The notes: a model not told the origin generated them from the letters alone. A stretch of 39,636 nucleotides of DNA from Clostridium sp. CAG:510 (GCA_000434615.1 FR880833.1:1-39636); one strand, 5' to 3'. Counted from the first letter of the stretch, positions 20,951-30,152 are shown. Made by a program: numbers and translations.

Positions 20951-23041
20951 ATGCGGTTTGTTTTGAAACATGAAATCAAAGGCAGAATGAGACTTCATGC
21001 CGTACAGAATAGAATGAGCTTTGCACAGGCGGATACCCTGCAGTATTATTTAGAGCAGCAGGACATGATAGAGTCCGTCAAAGTCAACGAGCGCACCTGC
21101 GATGTCGTGATAACATATACCGGCAGCAGGGAAGGCGTTATTTCTATAGTAAAGAAGTTTTCTTATAAAAAAACACAGGCACCGGCCGAATACATTAAGA
21201 ATTCCGGCAGAGCATTAAACCATGAATACTGGGACAGACTGGTGGAAAAGGTAGTGCTTCACTACGGCAACAAAATTTTCCTGCCCATGCCGGTGCGGAC
21301 GGTGATTACGACCGTGAAATCCGTAAAATACATCTGGAACGGTCTATGTACGCTGTGCAGAGGTAAGATTGAAGTGCCGGTACTGGATGCAACGGCTATC
21401 GGCGTTTCCGTTTTCAGGGGCGATATTTCCACGGCGGGTTCCGTCATGTTCTTACTCGGTGTGGGTGAAATCTTAGAGGAATGGACCCACAAGAAGTCCG
21501 TAGGCGACCTTGCCAGAAGCATGTCCTTAAATGTGGGTAAAGTATGGCTTGTAAAGGACGGACAGGAGATACAGGTAGCTGCCAATCTGATAAAACCGGG
21601 TGATTTTGTCCGCGTGCATATGGGCAATGTCATACCGTTTGACGGTGAGGTAACGGAAGGCGAGGCAATGGTAAATCAGGCATCCCTTACCGGCGAGTCC
21701 GTGCCCGTTGCCAAAAAGGCGGGCGTGACGGTTTATGCCGGAACCGTTGTGGAAGAGGGGGAAATTACCCTTTGCGTCAAAGAGGCAAACGGCTCCAGCA
21801 AATACGAAAAGATTATGACTATGATAGAGGAGTCCGAAAAACTGAAATCCTCCCTGGAAAGCAAGGCGGAGCATTTAGCGGACAGACTGGTGCCCTATAC
21901 CTTCTTAGGCACCGGACTGGTATGGCTTTTTACCGGAAATGTGACGAAGACTATTTCCGTGCTGATGGTGGATTTTTCCTGTGCACTGAAGCTGGCAATG
22001 CCATTGACCGTGCTTTCCGCTATCCGGGAGGGCAGCTGCCATGATATGACCGTAAAAGGCGGCAAATATCTGGAAGCCATGTCGGAAGCAACCACCATTG
22101 TATTTGATAAAACGGGAACCCTTACCAAGGCACAGCCGACCGTGGTGGACGTGGTTTCCTTTGACGGACAGGAGCCGGGCGAACTCTTGAAAATCGCAGC
22201 CTGCTTAGAGGAACATTTCCCTCATTCCATGGCGAAAGCAGTGGTGAGAGCGGCAGCCGACAGGCATCTGGAGCACGAGGAAATGCACTCTAAGGTGGAA
22301 TACATTGTGGCGCATGGTATTTCTTCCCACATCGGAGAAAAGAAAGTAATTATAGGCAGCTACCACTTTGTGTTTGAAGACGAAGGGGCAAAGATTCCCG
22401 AGGGGAAGGAGGCATTGTTTGAAGCATTGCCTGCGGAGTATTCCCATTTGTATATGGCAATTGACAATTCCCTGGCAGCTGTTATTTCCATCGAGGACCC
22501 GTTGAGGAAGGAAGCATCCGAAGTCATCCGCAGCTTAAAGAAGCTGGGCTTTGAAAAGGTGGTCATGATGACCGGTGACAGTGACAGAATTGCCCGTAAT
22601 ATTGCGGACAAGGTCGGCGTGGATGAATATTATTCGGAAGTACTGCCCGAAGATAAGGCACGCTTTGTGGCGAAGGAAAAAGAAGGCGGCAGGAAGGTAG
22701 TCATGATTGGGGACGGCATCAACGATTCCCCGGCGCTTTCCGAGGCAGATGTGGGCATTGCCATCAGTGACGGGGCCGAAATTGCAAGGGAAATTGCGGA
22801 TGTGACCGTCGGAGCGGATAGCCTTGAAGAAATTCTGACACTGAAACGGTTAAGCGATGCCATGATGAAGCGAATTCACAAGAATTACCGAATGATAGTC
22901 GGCATCAACACGGCACTGATTGTGCTGGGCGTAGCCGGTATTTTCCCGCCGACCACTTCGGCTCTTCTGCATAATACTTCCACCATTTTCATCAGCTTAA
23001 AGAGCATGAAAAATCTGCTGAAGGATGAAGAAAACAAGTAA
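20951..23041 (+). CDS. Heavy-metal P1B-type ATPase with an S-C-A membrane motif
   Basis: 696 residues. A short N-terminal domain (1-75) resembles a metal-associated fold but lacks C-x-x-C. The actuator T-G-E-S is at 247-250, phosphorylated Asp386 in D-K-T-G-T-L-T, and M-T-G-D-S-D and G-D-G-I-N-D-S-P-A-L close the ATP site. The metal-site helix reads D-F-S343-C344-A-L-K-L-A instead of the usual C-P-C, so copper-type specificity is doubtful. The S-x/C pattern and pairing with a DUF6110-like protein fit a manganese/iron-like or other transition-metal exporter; this is inferred. The ribosome site is weak and two terminators precede the gene. Confidence 0.9.
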   Translation: MRFVLKHEIKGRMRLHAVQNRMSFAQADTLQYYLEQQDMIESVKVNERTCDVVITYTGSREGVISIVKKFSYKKTQAPAEYIKNSGRALNHEYWDRLVEKVVLHYGNKIFLPMPVRTVITTVKSVKYIWNGLCTLCRGKIEVPVLDATAIGVSVFRGDISTAGSVMFLLGVGEILEEWTHKKSVGDLARSMSLNVGKVWLVKDGQEIQVAANLIKPGDFVRVHMGNVIPFDGEVTEGEAMVNQASLTGESVPVAKKAGVTVYAGTVVEEGEITLCVKEANGSSKYEKIMTMIEESEKLKSSLESKAEHLADRLVPYTFLGTGLVWLFTGNVTKTISVLMVDFSCALKLAMPLTVLSAIREGSCHDMTVKGGKYLEAMSEATTIVFDKTGTLTKAQPTVVDVVSFDGQEPGELLKIAACLEEHFPHSMAKAVVRAAADRHLEHEEMHSKVEYIVAHGISSHIGEKKVIIGSYHFVFEDEGAKIPEGKEALFEALPAEYSHLYMAIDNSLAAVISIEDPLRKEASEVIRSLKKLGFEKVVMMTGDSDRIARNIADKVGVDEYYSEVLPEDKARFVAKEKEGGRKVVMIGDGINDSPALSEADVGIAISDGAEIAREIADVTVGADSLEEILTLKRLSDAMMKRIHKNYRMIVGINTALIVLGVAGIFPPTTSALLHNTSTIFISLKSMKNLLKDEENK

Positions 23042-23079
23042 GTTCCGCAGCTGAAGGCACAATAAATTTTTTTTATCCC

Positions 23080-23106
23080 TAAAGTTAATTCTTTTTTTTA
23101 CGATAT
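23080..23106 (+). promoter_or_regulatory. Sigma-28 (SigD/FliA) flagellar promoter
   Basis: TAAA (23080-23083), exactly 15 bases, then TACGATAT (23099-23106), matching the sigma-28 consensus TAAA-N15-GCCGATAT at ten of twelve positions. It lies about 50 bases before flgM, the expected place for a late flagellar promoter. Confidence 0.78.
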
Positions 23107-23156
23107 ATACTATGTGAGAACAGAAAAGGTATGCGTAGAGAAAGGAGGAGACCGGT

Positions 23157-23432
23157 ATGCGTATTGAAGCATATAATCAGGTACAGCAGTTGTATCAGAC
23201 CAAAAGACCGTCCCGTATCAAGGGCAGCATGGGTGTGACAGGTACCGACACCGTACAGATCAGCAGCATGGGAAAGGATTTCCAGACTGCAAAAACGGCT
23301 GTCAAGGCAGCACCTGACGTCAGGGAAGACGTGACGGCTCCGATTAAAGCAAGCATAAACAGCGGCACTTATGAAGTGAGCAGTGAAAGCTTTGCAGAAA
23401 AGTTACTGAAAAAATATGAAGAAACGAGGTAA
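23157..23432 (+). CDS. flgM: Anti-sigma-28 factor FlgM
   Basis: 91 residues. The start resembles Firmicute FlgM (M-R-I-E-A-Y-N-Q-V-Q-Q-L-Y-Q), with a flexible middle containing D-T-V-Q-I-S-S-M-G-K-D-F and a C-terminal sigma-binding helix region (I-N-S-G-T-Y-E-V-S-S-E-S-F-A-E-K-L-L). FlgM holds sigma-28 inactive until it is exported through the finished hook. Its own promoter appears to be sigma-28 dependent, giving feedback. It opens the junction-protein operon; flgN follows five bases after its stop. Confidence 0.9.
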   Translation: MRIEAYNQVQQLYQTKRPSRIKGSMGVTGTDTVQISSMGKDFQTAKTAVKAAPDVREDVTAPIKASINSGTYEVSSESFAEKLLKKYEETR

Positions 23433-23437
23433 TTCCG

Positions 23438-23956
23438 GTGGCCAGTCTTATTGAAAACCTGATAAGTGTATTAGAGGGCGAAGCAGCAGAGTACGACAAG
23501 CTGCTGGAATTATCAACCAGAAAAACACCGGTGATTGTAGCCGGCAATCTGGAAGAATTACAGCGCATCACGGATGATGAGCAGGAAGTGGTAAACCGCA
23601 TTAACCGCCTCGACAATGAAAGAAGCGAAGTGATGACGGACATTGCCAACGTTATGAACAGGGATGTCAAAACTTTAAAATTAGCGACACTCGTAGAGCT
23701 TTTAAGTCAGAGACCGCAGGAAAGCAGGCGGCTTGCAGAGGTGCATGACCGGTTAAAAAGCGTGACCGGCAGCATGCAGAGAGTGAATGAGCAGAACAAA
23801 GAGCTGATTGCCCATTCTCTGGAAATGATTGACTTTGATCTGAATCTTCTGCAGGCAATGAAAGCAGCACCGGAAACGGCGAATTACGACCGCGGTGCCC
23901 ATAATGCCGGCGGACTGATGGGGAGCGACGGGGGGAGCTTTGATGCCAAGAGCTGA
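23438..23956 (+). CDS. flgN: FlgN export chaperone
   Basis: 172 residues starting at a GTG with AGGTAA upstream. Nearly all helical, with the FlgN pattern L-E-G-E-A-A-E-Y-D-K-L-L-E-L-S-T-R-K-T-P-V-I-V at the start, a long coiled-coil middle and a Gly/Asp-rich tail. FlgN keeps FlgK and FlgL soluble and brings them to the flagellar export apparatus. Its place between flgM and flgK supports the call. Confidence 0.88.
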   Translation: MASLIENLISVLEGEAAEYDKLLELSTRKTPVIVAGNLEELQRITDDEQEVVNRINRLDNERSEVMTDIANVMNRDVKTLKLATLVELLSQRPQESRRLAEVHDRLKSVTGSMQRVNEQNKELIAHSLEMIDFDLNLLQAMKAAPETANYDRGAHNAGGLMGSDGGSFDAKS

Positions 23957-24037
23957 TGAAGAAAGAGAAAGAAGCCGGTGACGACATTTCTTTTGCCATG
24001 CTTCATCGGATGCTGTGCATAGCATGAGGTGATTTAT

Positions 24038-25696
24038 ATGCCACTGATGGGTAGTTTATATATAGGTGCATCCGGTTTACAGTCCGGACAGAATGCATTA
24101 AATACAACAGCACACAATCTTACAAACGTAGATACAACAGGGTTTACCAGACAGCAGACCCTGCTTTCTTCCAAACGATATATTACCATTTCCAAAAACC
24201 CCGCCGCTGTTTCCGACCAGCAATACGGCATCGGGGTAAATTTGTCTGCAGTAAGACAGGTAAGAGATTACTTTCTGGATCAGACCTACCGTAAGGAATC
24301 CGGCAGAAGTATGTTTTATGAAGCATCCACCGATGTCCTCGGTGAAGTGGAAAACGTGCTCGGTGAGTTAAACGGTGAGGATTTCCAGACTTCTTTATCG
24401 AATCTCTGGACAGCCATCCAGGAACTTTCCAAGGATCCTTCCAGCTCCGTTACACAGGGTCTTCTGGTACAGCGTTCCGCAGAGTTCATCAACAGAGCCA
24501 ATGCGGTATATCAGGATCTGACCAATTACCAGGACAATCTGAACAAACAAATCAAAGAGAAAGTTACCACCATCAACCAATACGGAAAACAGATACAGGC
24601 GTTGAACGACCAGATTCGGAAAATCGAATGCGGCGGTATTGAGCATGCCAACGACCTTCGGGACACCAGAAACCAGATTCTGGATGAACTGGGTAAGCTC
24701 TGCAAGATGACCTATTCCGAAGATTCTTTGGGAAATGTATCGGTACGAATCGAAGATTCCGATTTTGTACGCGGCGACCTGTTTTATGAAATAGGTCTGG
24801 ATGCCAGCGACGCTACCGGTTTCTATACGCCGTTCTGGATAAAGGATGCGGAGTATACCGTATTGGCGGACGGTACGAAAAAATATAATATCAAGGGTGC
24901 GGAGGTATTTAATTTAGACCAGACGGTTTCCTCTTCCCTGGATACGGATATCGGCGGACTGAAGGCGCTGCTTCTGGCAAGAGGTGACCACAGAGCCAAT
25001 TACACCGATATAGGCAACAATTATGACAATATTTCCCAGTCCATTGTGATGAATGTGCAGGCGGAGTTCGATCAGATGATTCACAATGTGACGACAAAGA
25101 TAAACAGCATTCTGGCAGAGGTGTACGATCCATCCAGAGGCTACATGTGCGATAAGGACGGCAGTCCCCTGCAGCTTTTCCAGAAGATTACCACGGACGG
25201 TTACGAAAAGGTGACGGATGCAGGCGGCAATGTGACCTGGAAATATGCAGAGGAAGACCCGACCCGTACGGACACCCTGTATACGCTGGGTAATCTGCAG
25301 GTTAATGCCAACCTGCTCAGAGAGCCTACCATGCTGGGATTCAAAAAGGCAGACGGCTCCGCCGATTACGATACGACGGGAAAACTGAAAGCAGCTTTTA
25401 CGGAAGAGAGTTATACCTTAAATCCCAATGTACTTAAGAAAACCACTTTCGTGGACTATTATAAGGATCTGGTTTCCCAGGTGTCCAACACCGGCTATGC
25501 TTTCCGGAATATTTACGAAAACCAGCAGACGACCGTGGAAGCCACATATAATGCAAGAGAGCAGATTATAGGTGTTTCTTCCGAAGAAGAACTCTCCAAT
25601 ATGATTCGTTTTCAGAATGCCTATAATGCATCGAGCCGTTATATCAACGTGATCAGCGAACTGCTGGAACACATTATTTCCACACTGGCAGTATAA
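24038..25696 (+). CDS. flgK: Hook-associated protein 1 (first FlgK)
   Basis: 552 residues from the ATG at 24038, where GAGGTGAT sits at good distance; an in-frame GTG at 24029 overlaps that site. FlgK forms the first junction layer between hook and filament. The N-terminal rod/hook motif reads S-G-L-Q-S-G-Q-N-A-L-N-T-T-A-H-N-L-T-N-V-D-T-T-G-F-T-R-Q, and the C-terminus ends in the matching helix (E-L-S-N-M-I-R-F-Q-N-A-Y-N-A-S-S-R-Y). A coiled coil lies near 150-230. A second FlgK-like gene follows 23 bases downstream. Confidence 0.95.
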   Translation: MPLMGSLYIGASGLQSGQNALNTTAHNLTNVDTTGFTRQQTLLSSKRYITISKNPAAVSDQQYGIGVNLSAVRQVRDYFLDQTYRKESGRSMFYEASTDVLGEVENVLGELNGEDFQTSLSNLWTAIQELSKDPSSSVTQGLLVQRSAEFINRANAVYQDLTNYQDNLNKQIKEKVTTINQYGKQIQALNDQIRKIECGGIEHANDLRDTRNQILDELGKLCKMTYSEDSLGNVSVRIEDSDFVRGDLFYEIGLDASDATGFYTPFWIKDAEYTVLADGTKKYNIKGAEVFNLDQTVSSSLDTDIGGLKALLLARGDHRANYTDIGNNYDNISQSIVMNVQAEFDQMIHNVTTKINSILAEVYDPSRGYMCDKDGSPLQLFQKITTDGYEKVTDAGGNVTWKYAEEDPTRTDTLYTLGNLQVNANLLREPTMLGFKKADGSADYDTTGKLKAAFTEESYTLNPNVLKKTTFVDYYKDLVSQVSNTGYAFRNIYENQQTTVEATYNAREQIIGVSSEEELSNMIRFQNAYNASSRYINVISELLEHIISTLAV

Positions 25697-25719
25697 ATTA
25701 AAAGAAGGGAGGCATTAGG

Positions 25720-27645
25720 ATGCCCTCACAGTTTTTCGGATTGAATATTGCATACAAAGGTCTGCTGGCCTCCAATGCATCACTGAATACTACATACAAC
25801 AACATTGCAAACGAACAGACGATAGGATACAGCCGGCAGCAGGCGGTGCAGCAGGCAAGTCCCGCCATTCGGGTGTTCCAGACCTACGGCTGCGCCGGTT
25901 CCGGTGTAGATACGGTTTCTATTGAAAGAATTCGGAATGAGTTTTATGACCGCAAGTACTGGAGTGCCAATACCAGCTACGGTGAATACAATATGAAGCA
26001 GTATTACATGGCACAGATGGAAACGTATTTTAAGGACGACAGTGCTACCATGCCGGGTTTCAAGACCATTTTTGATGAGTTCGCCGTAAAGGGTCTGCAG
26101 GCAGTACTTACCAATCCTTCCAGCGCGGATACGAAAACCCAGTTTATCGGCTATGCGGAAAGCCTTACCACCTATTTTAACGGTATGGCAGGCAATCTGG
26201 AGACCATGCAGAAGGATGCCAACGATGAAATCAAATCCAAGATAGAAGAAATCAATTCCATTTCCAGTGAAATTGCTACCTTAAATAAACAGATTAATGT
26301 CATTGAGCTGACGGGCAGCAAGGCAAACGAGCTGCGTGACAGAAGAACCCTTCTGCTGGACCAGCTTTCGGAAATTGCTTCCATTACAACGGAAGAGTAC
26401 CCGATTGTGGATGCCAACAACCCGGAAAGAGAAACAGGAGCAAACCGTTTCATTGTAAGAATTAACGGCGGTCAGGTGCTGGTAGACGGCAATGACAACA
26501 GACAGCTTGCCTGCGTGGCAAGAACCTCTTATGAAAAGGTAAACCAGACCGATATTGAAGGTCTTTACAATGTATACTGGACGGACGGACAGGAGTTTAA
26601 CCTGTATGACAGAACTCTGGGCGGAAGCCTGCAGGGACTGGTGGAAATGCGTGACGGCAACAATACCGAAGGCTTTTCCGGTACGGTGACGGCTACCGGC
26701 AAGAAAGATGTAACGGACGATAAAGGTGTTACAAAGTCACATGATACCGTGACCATAGAGGTAACAAAAGCATACCTGAAGGATTTGAATAAGTGTAATC
26801 TTTCCGATAACGGCGGCAAAATCAAGTTAGGAAATCAGGTATTTTATTATGATTCCTGGTCCTATACCTGCAGCTACGATGCAAGCGGTGAGCCTTCTTA
26901 TTCCTACACCTTTGTGATTTCCGATGAGACCCTGAATGACAGAAATCTGACAAACGACAGAGTGGGCATGACCGCATCGGTGGGGGAAAGCATTGATTAT
27001 CAGGGCATTCCTTATTACATGCAGCAGATGAATGAATGGGTCCGCACCTTTTCCCAGAAGTTCAACGACATTCTGAACAGCGGTTACGATGCATACGGCG
27101 CAAACGGCAACAATCTGTTTTCCGCAGACCATGCAACGGACGGTGAACAGTATACATTTGACAGGGCGTTCCGCTATGATTTACAGAAGGACGGTACCAT
27201 GACCGTGGATATGACGGATGACAGCTATCACAAAATGACAGCCAGAAATTTCAACATTCTGAATGCTATGGTGGATGACTGCAACCTGCTTGCCACCAAG
27301 AAAAAAGCGTCGGACGGCGTGGAACAGAGCGACCTTCTGGATGAAATCAAAGACATGATGAACGATAAGGACAAGATGGGATTCAGAGGCAGCACAGCCG
27401 GAGAGTTCTTACAGTGCATACTTTCCGACGTGGCATTAAATGCCAGCAATGCCAACACGTTCTACAAGAATTATAAAAATATTGCGGGAAGCATTGATAC
27501 CCAGAGAACTTCCATTTCCGGCGTGGACGGAGATGAAGAAGCCATCAATCTGGTAAAATACCAGAACGGCTACAATTTAGCTTCCAAGATGGTACAGACA
27601 CTGACGGAAATCTATGACCGGCTGATTTTACAGACAGGCGTATAA
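25720..27645 (+). CDS. Second FlgK-like hook-associated protein
   Basis: 641 residues with GGGAGG before the ATG. The ends match FlgK (L-L-A-S-N-A-S-L-N-T-T-Y-N-N-I-A-N-E near 15-32 and A-I-N-L-V-K-Y-Q-N-G-Y-N-L-A-S-K-M near the C-terminus). It is clearly diverged from the first copy and carries an insert of about 100 residues around 320-425 with Gly/Asp/Tyr-rich strands (G-T-V-T-A-T-G-K-K-D-V-T). It may form a second junction layer or replace the first copy in some filaments. The length and insert set it apart from usual FlgK proteins of about 550 residues. Confidence 0.9.
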   Translation: MPSQFFGLNIAYKGLLASNASLNTTYNNIANEQTIGYSRQQAVQQASPAIRVFQTYGCAGSGVDTVSIERIRNEFYDRKYWSANTSYGEYNMKQYYMAQMETYFKDDSATMPGFKTIFDEFAVKGLQAVLTNPSSADTKTQFIGYAESLTTYFNGMAGNLETMQKDANDEIKSKIEEINSISSEIATLNKQINVIELTGSKANELRDRRTLLLDQLSEIASITTEEYPIVDANNPERETGANRFIVRINGGQVLVDGNDNRQLACVARTSYEKVNQTDIEGLYNVYWTDGQEFNLYDRTLGGSLQGLVEMRDGNNTEGFSGTVTATGKKDVTDDKGVTKSHDTVTIEVTKAYLKDLNKCNLSDNGGKIKLGNQVFYYDSWSYTCSYDASGEPSYSYTFVISDETLNDRNLTNDRVGMTASVGESIDYQGIPYYMQQMNEWVRTFSQKFNDILNSGYDAYGANGNNLFSADHATDGEQYTFDRAFRYDLQKDGTMTVDMTDDSYHKMTARNFNILNAMVDDCNLLATKKKASDGVEQSDLLDEIKDMMNDKDKMGFRGSTAGEFLQCILSDVALNASNANTFYKNYKNIAGSIDTQRTSISGVDGDEEAINLVKYQNGYNLASKMVQTLTEIYDRLILQTGV

Positions 27646-27690
27646 GTAAGAAGACGGAACGCCTGCTGATTACGGAAGGACAGGAAAATT

Positions 27691-29283
27691 ATGAGAATTA
27701 CAAATAAAATCATGCAGAATAACAGCCTTAACAACATCAATATGAATAAGGTGCTGGAAGATAAACTGAATACACAGATGTCTACCAAAAAGAAAATCAC
27801 AAAGCCTTCCGATGACCCGGTTATTGCCATCCGTGCTTTGCGTCTGCGCGGAAACGTAACGGAAGTGACACAGTATTATAAGAAAAATATTCCCGATGCC
27901 AACAGCTGGCTGGAAGTAACGGAGGGCGCCTTAAAAAAGACTTCCGATATTATTACCAACATGATTGGACAGGTGACAAAGGAGGCAAATGGTGACCAGC
28001 CTTCCGATGTGCGGAAGATTATCTTAGAACAGCTCAAAGCACTGCGGAACGAAGTATATTCCACAGCGGATGTGGACTGTGCCGGCAGATATGTGTTCGC
28101 CGGATACCGGACCGATACTTCCATCCGTTTTATTGCGGCGCAAAAGAAAGAATACACCATTACCGAACAGCTTGACACCTCTGCCATGGATGATGTGACC
28201 TATATCAAGACCACAGCAACCAATGCAGCCGGCGACACGGTGGACATCAACGACATCAATTCCACAAACTACAATACCATTGATGTTTCGGAAAATGACA
28301 TTACATCATCCACCGTACACAGAATTCGTTTATCCTATGACAATCTGAGCGACGGCATGGTGCCGACCCTTACCAGGGTAACCGGTAAGGATGCGGACGG
28401 CAATATTACCACCGAGGAGATTGTACCGGCAGCCAATGTGGAAACCGTATCGTACCATGCGTCTCCTTCCGCCTATGAACTGGTGGCACAGAATCCGGAT
28501 AAGGTTTATTTTATTCCGGAAACCGGAGAAATGCTTCTGGGAGAAAATGTTTACCGGACCATGTCAGCCTATAAGGACGATGCCACCACGGCAACCGTGA
28601 ATGAAGGAGAAATCCGCATCACGTATCAGAAGAACGACTGGCTGAAAGGAGATTTGCGCCCCGAACATTATTTTGCCTGCACTTCTACGGATGACAACGG
28701 CGTGAAAACCGATTACAATCAGGATTATCTGACCGGTGCCGATGTGGAAAAACAGGTTATCGAATATGATGTCGGCTTCAACCAGACCATCCGTGTCAAC
28801 ACCACGGCGGATGAAGTATTCAAACCCGGAATCGGCAGGGAAACCGATGACTTAATCCGTGCGCTGGAAGATGTGCAGAGTCTGGAAAAGGTAGTAGGCA
28901 ATTTAGATTCCATGGTGAAAAACGAAACGGACGAAACAAAGAAAGCAACGCTTCAGAAACGTCTGGATGCGGCAAACAAAGCACTCACCTTATCCAAGGA
29001 TAAGATGCAGAAAATGTTTGAAAGCGGTCTGACAGCCATGCAGGGATATCTGGATGCCAATAATCTGGCAATTACCCAGTGCGGTACCAGAGGCTCCAAG
29101 CTCGAGCTGATTGAAAACCGTATGAAAGACCAGAAGACGACCTTTGAAACCCTGCAGTCCGAAAACGAAGATATTGATATTGAAGAAGCAACCATTCAGA
29201 TGAAGGGAGCCCAGCTTACTTATACGGCATCCCTTATGGCAGCCGGTAAAATTTTACAGACCAACCTGCTGGCATATCTGTAA
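27691..29283 (+). CDS. flgL: Hook-associated protein 3 (FlgL), enlarged
   Basis: 530 residues; common FlgL proteins are about 300. The N-terminus is typical (M-R-I-T-N-K-I-M-Q-N-N-S-L-N-N-I, then T-K-K-K-I-T-K-P-S-D-D-P-V-I-A-I-R-A-L), as is the C-terminal helix with E-E-A-T-I-Q-M-K-G-A-Q-L-T-Y-T-A-S-L. The extra length is a middle region (about 150-390) of beta-rich sequence that should project from the filament surface. FlgL forms the second junction layer onto which flagellin assembles. GGAAGGACAGG precedes the ATG. Confidence 0.93.
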   Translation: MRITNKIMQNNSLNNINMNKVLEDKLNTQMSTKKKITKPSDDPVIAIRALRLRGNVTEVTQYYKKNIPDANSWLEVTEGALKKTSDIITNMIGQVTKEANGDQPSDVRKIILEQLKALRNEVYSTADVDCAGRYVFAGYRTDTSIRFIAAQKKEYTITEQLDTSAMDDVTYIKTTATNAAGDTVDINDINSTNYNTIDVSENDITSSTVHRIRLSYDNLSDGMVPTLTRVTGKDADGNITTEEIVPAANVETVSYHASPSAYELVAQNPDKVYFIPETGEMLLGENVYRTMSAYKDDATTATVNEGEIRITYQKNDWLKGDLRPEHYFACTSTDDNGVKTDYNQDYLTGADVEKQVIEYDVGFNQTIRVNTTADEVFKPGIGRETDDLIRALEDVQSLEKVVGNLDSMVKNETDETKKATLQKRLDAANKALTLSKDKMQKMFESGLTAMQGYLDANNLAITQCGTRGSKLELIENRMKDQKTTFETLQSENEDIDIEEATIQMKGAQLTYTASLMAAGKILQTNLLAYL

Positions 29284-29301
29284 GGAATAAATGGGGATAT
29301 G

Positions 29302-29360
29302 GGGCGGATGTCTGCCCACGACGAAAAATGGGGGTTCCACCCACATATGAAAGGATGGAG
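29302..29360 (+). promoter_or_regulatory. Candidate CsrA-binding leader of fliW
   Basis: GGATGT at 29306-29311 lies in the loop of a small GGGC/GCCC hairpin (29302-29317). AAAGGATGG (29350-29358) forms the fliW ribosome site. Both match the GGA core of the CsrA consensus, the second also most flanking bases. A third weak hairpin, TGGG/CCCA, lies between (29329-29343). Confidence 0.4.
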
Positions 29361-29363
29361 AGT

Positions 29364-29822
29364 ATGAGAGTAAACACAAGAATCTTTGGGGAAGTTGATA
29401 TTGAAGAAGAAAAGCTGATTATATTCCCGGACGGCATTATCGGATTTCCGGGTTTGCAGAAATTTGCTTTGATTTATGATGAAGAAAAAGGTGTACATGC
29501 CGGTATACGCTGGCTGCAGTCCATGGAAGAGCCGGGTTTTGCCCTGCCGGTTATGGATCCGCTTACCGTTTCCGCCGATTACAACCCGGAAGTGGAAGAC
29601 GCCCTGCTCAGTGAATTGGGAGAAATCAAGGACGAAGACCTTCTGGTGCTGGTAACCGTTACCGTACCTTCCGATATTAAGAAGATGAGCGTCAACCTGC
29701 GTGGACCCATTATCATTAACACCCGTACCCGCAAGGCATGTCAGGTCATCGTGGAAGGTGACACCTATGCTGTCAAGTATCCGATTTACGATATCTTACA
29801 GGCAGGAAAGGAAGGTAAATAA
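29364..29822 (+). CDS. fliW: Flagellar assembly factor FliW
   Basis: 152 residues from the ATG at 29364 (M-R-V-N-T-R-I-F-G), chosen because AAAGGATGGAG precedes it and the family begins at this strand; an earlier in-frame ATG would add 12 unrelated residues. The FliW fold is clear: F-P-D-G-I-I-G-F-P-G-L-Q-K-F-A-L-I, P-V-M-D-P, and N-L-R-G-P-I-I-I-N-T-R-T-R-K-A-Q-type end. FliW binds CsrA, and flagellin displaces it, so free flagellin represses its own translation. csrA follows at once. Confidence 0.96.
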   Translation: MRVNTRIFGEVDIEEEKLIIFPDGIIGFPGLQKFALIYDEEKGVHAGIRWLQSMEEPGFALPVMDPLTVSADYNPEVEDALLSELGEIKDEDLLVLVTVTVPSDIKKMSVNLRGPIIINTRTRKACQVIVEGDTYAVKYPIYDILQAGKEGK

Positions 29823-29823
29823 T

Positions 29824-30042
29824 ATGTTAGCCTTATCCCGCAGGAAAAACGAAGCCATTGTCATTGACAACAATATTGAAATTACCATTTTGGAAGTGAA
29901 GGGCGACCAGGTAAAAATCGGCATCAATGCGCCGAAGGAAGTGCCTGTCTACCGCAAAGAGGTTTACATGCAGATTCAGGAGTCCAACAAGGAAGCCGTG
30001 AATCCGGAAGGCCTGGAAGCACTGAAAAATCTGATGAAATAA
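29824..30042 (+). CDS. csrA: Carbon storage regulator CsrA
   Basis: 72 residues: M-L-A-L-S-R-R-K-N-E-A-I-V-I, then I-E-I-T-I-L-E-V-K-G-D-Q-V-K-I-G-I-N-A-P-K-E-V-P-V-Y-R-K-E-V-Y. The R-R-K and V-Y-R-K-E RNA-binding parts are intact. It is an RNA-binding dimer that blocks flagellin mRNA translation until held by FliW. The ATG lies two bases after the fliW stop, with GGAAGG inside fliW, so the two are translationally coupled. A good terminator follows. Confidence 0.97.
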   Translation: MLALSRRKNEAIVIDNNIEITILEVKGDQVKIGINAPKEVPVYRKEVYMQIQESNKEAVNPEGLEALKNLMK

Positions 30043-30075
30043 GACCGATTATGCAGTCAGTATAAAAAGCAAAGA

Positions 30076-30110
30076 AAAGGATGACGGAAGTTGTCCTTTT
30101 TTTGTTTTTT
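30076..30110 (+). terminator. Terminator of the flagellar operon
   Basis: AAAGGATGAC (30076-30085) pairs with GTTGTCCTTT (30090-30099), with two G-T pairs, around GGAA, followed by TTTTGTTTTTT. Confidence 0.85.
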
Positions 30111-30143
30111 ACAATAAAATTCATGGTAATCTATACCGGATAA

Positions 30144-30152
30144 TGATATAAT
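30144..30152 (+). promoter_or_regulatory. Extended -10 promoter of the giant secreted protein
   Basis: TG-A-TATAAT (30144-30152) is a full extended -10 element. No good -35 box lies 17 bases upstream, which extended -10 promoters tolerate. The leader to the ATG at 30215 is about 55 bases. Confidence 0.5.

Noticed and set aside
30115..30150. Sigma-28 promoter for the giant secreted protein
   Set aside because: A TAAA and CCGGATAA are present but the spacing is two bases too long and the -10 has an extra G; the extended -10 sigma-A element fits better.
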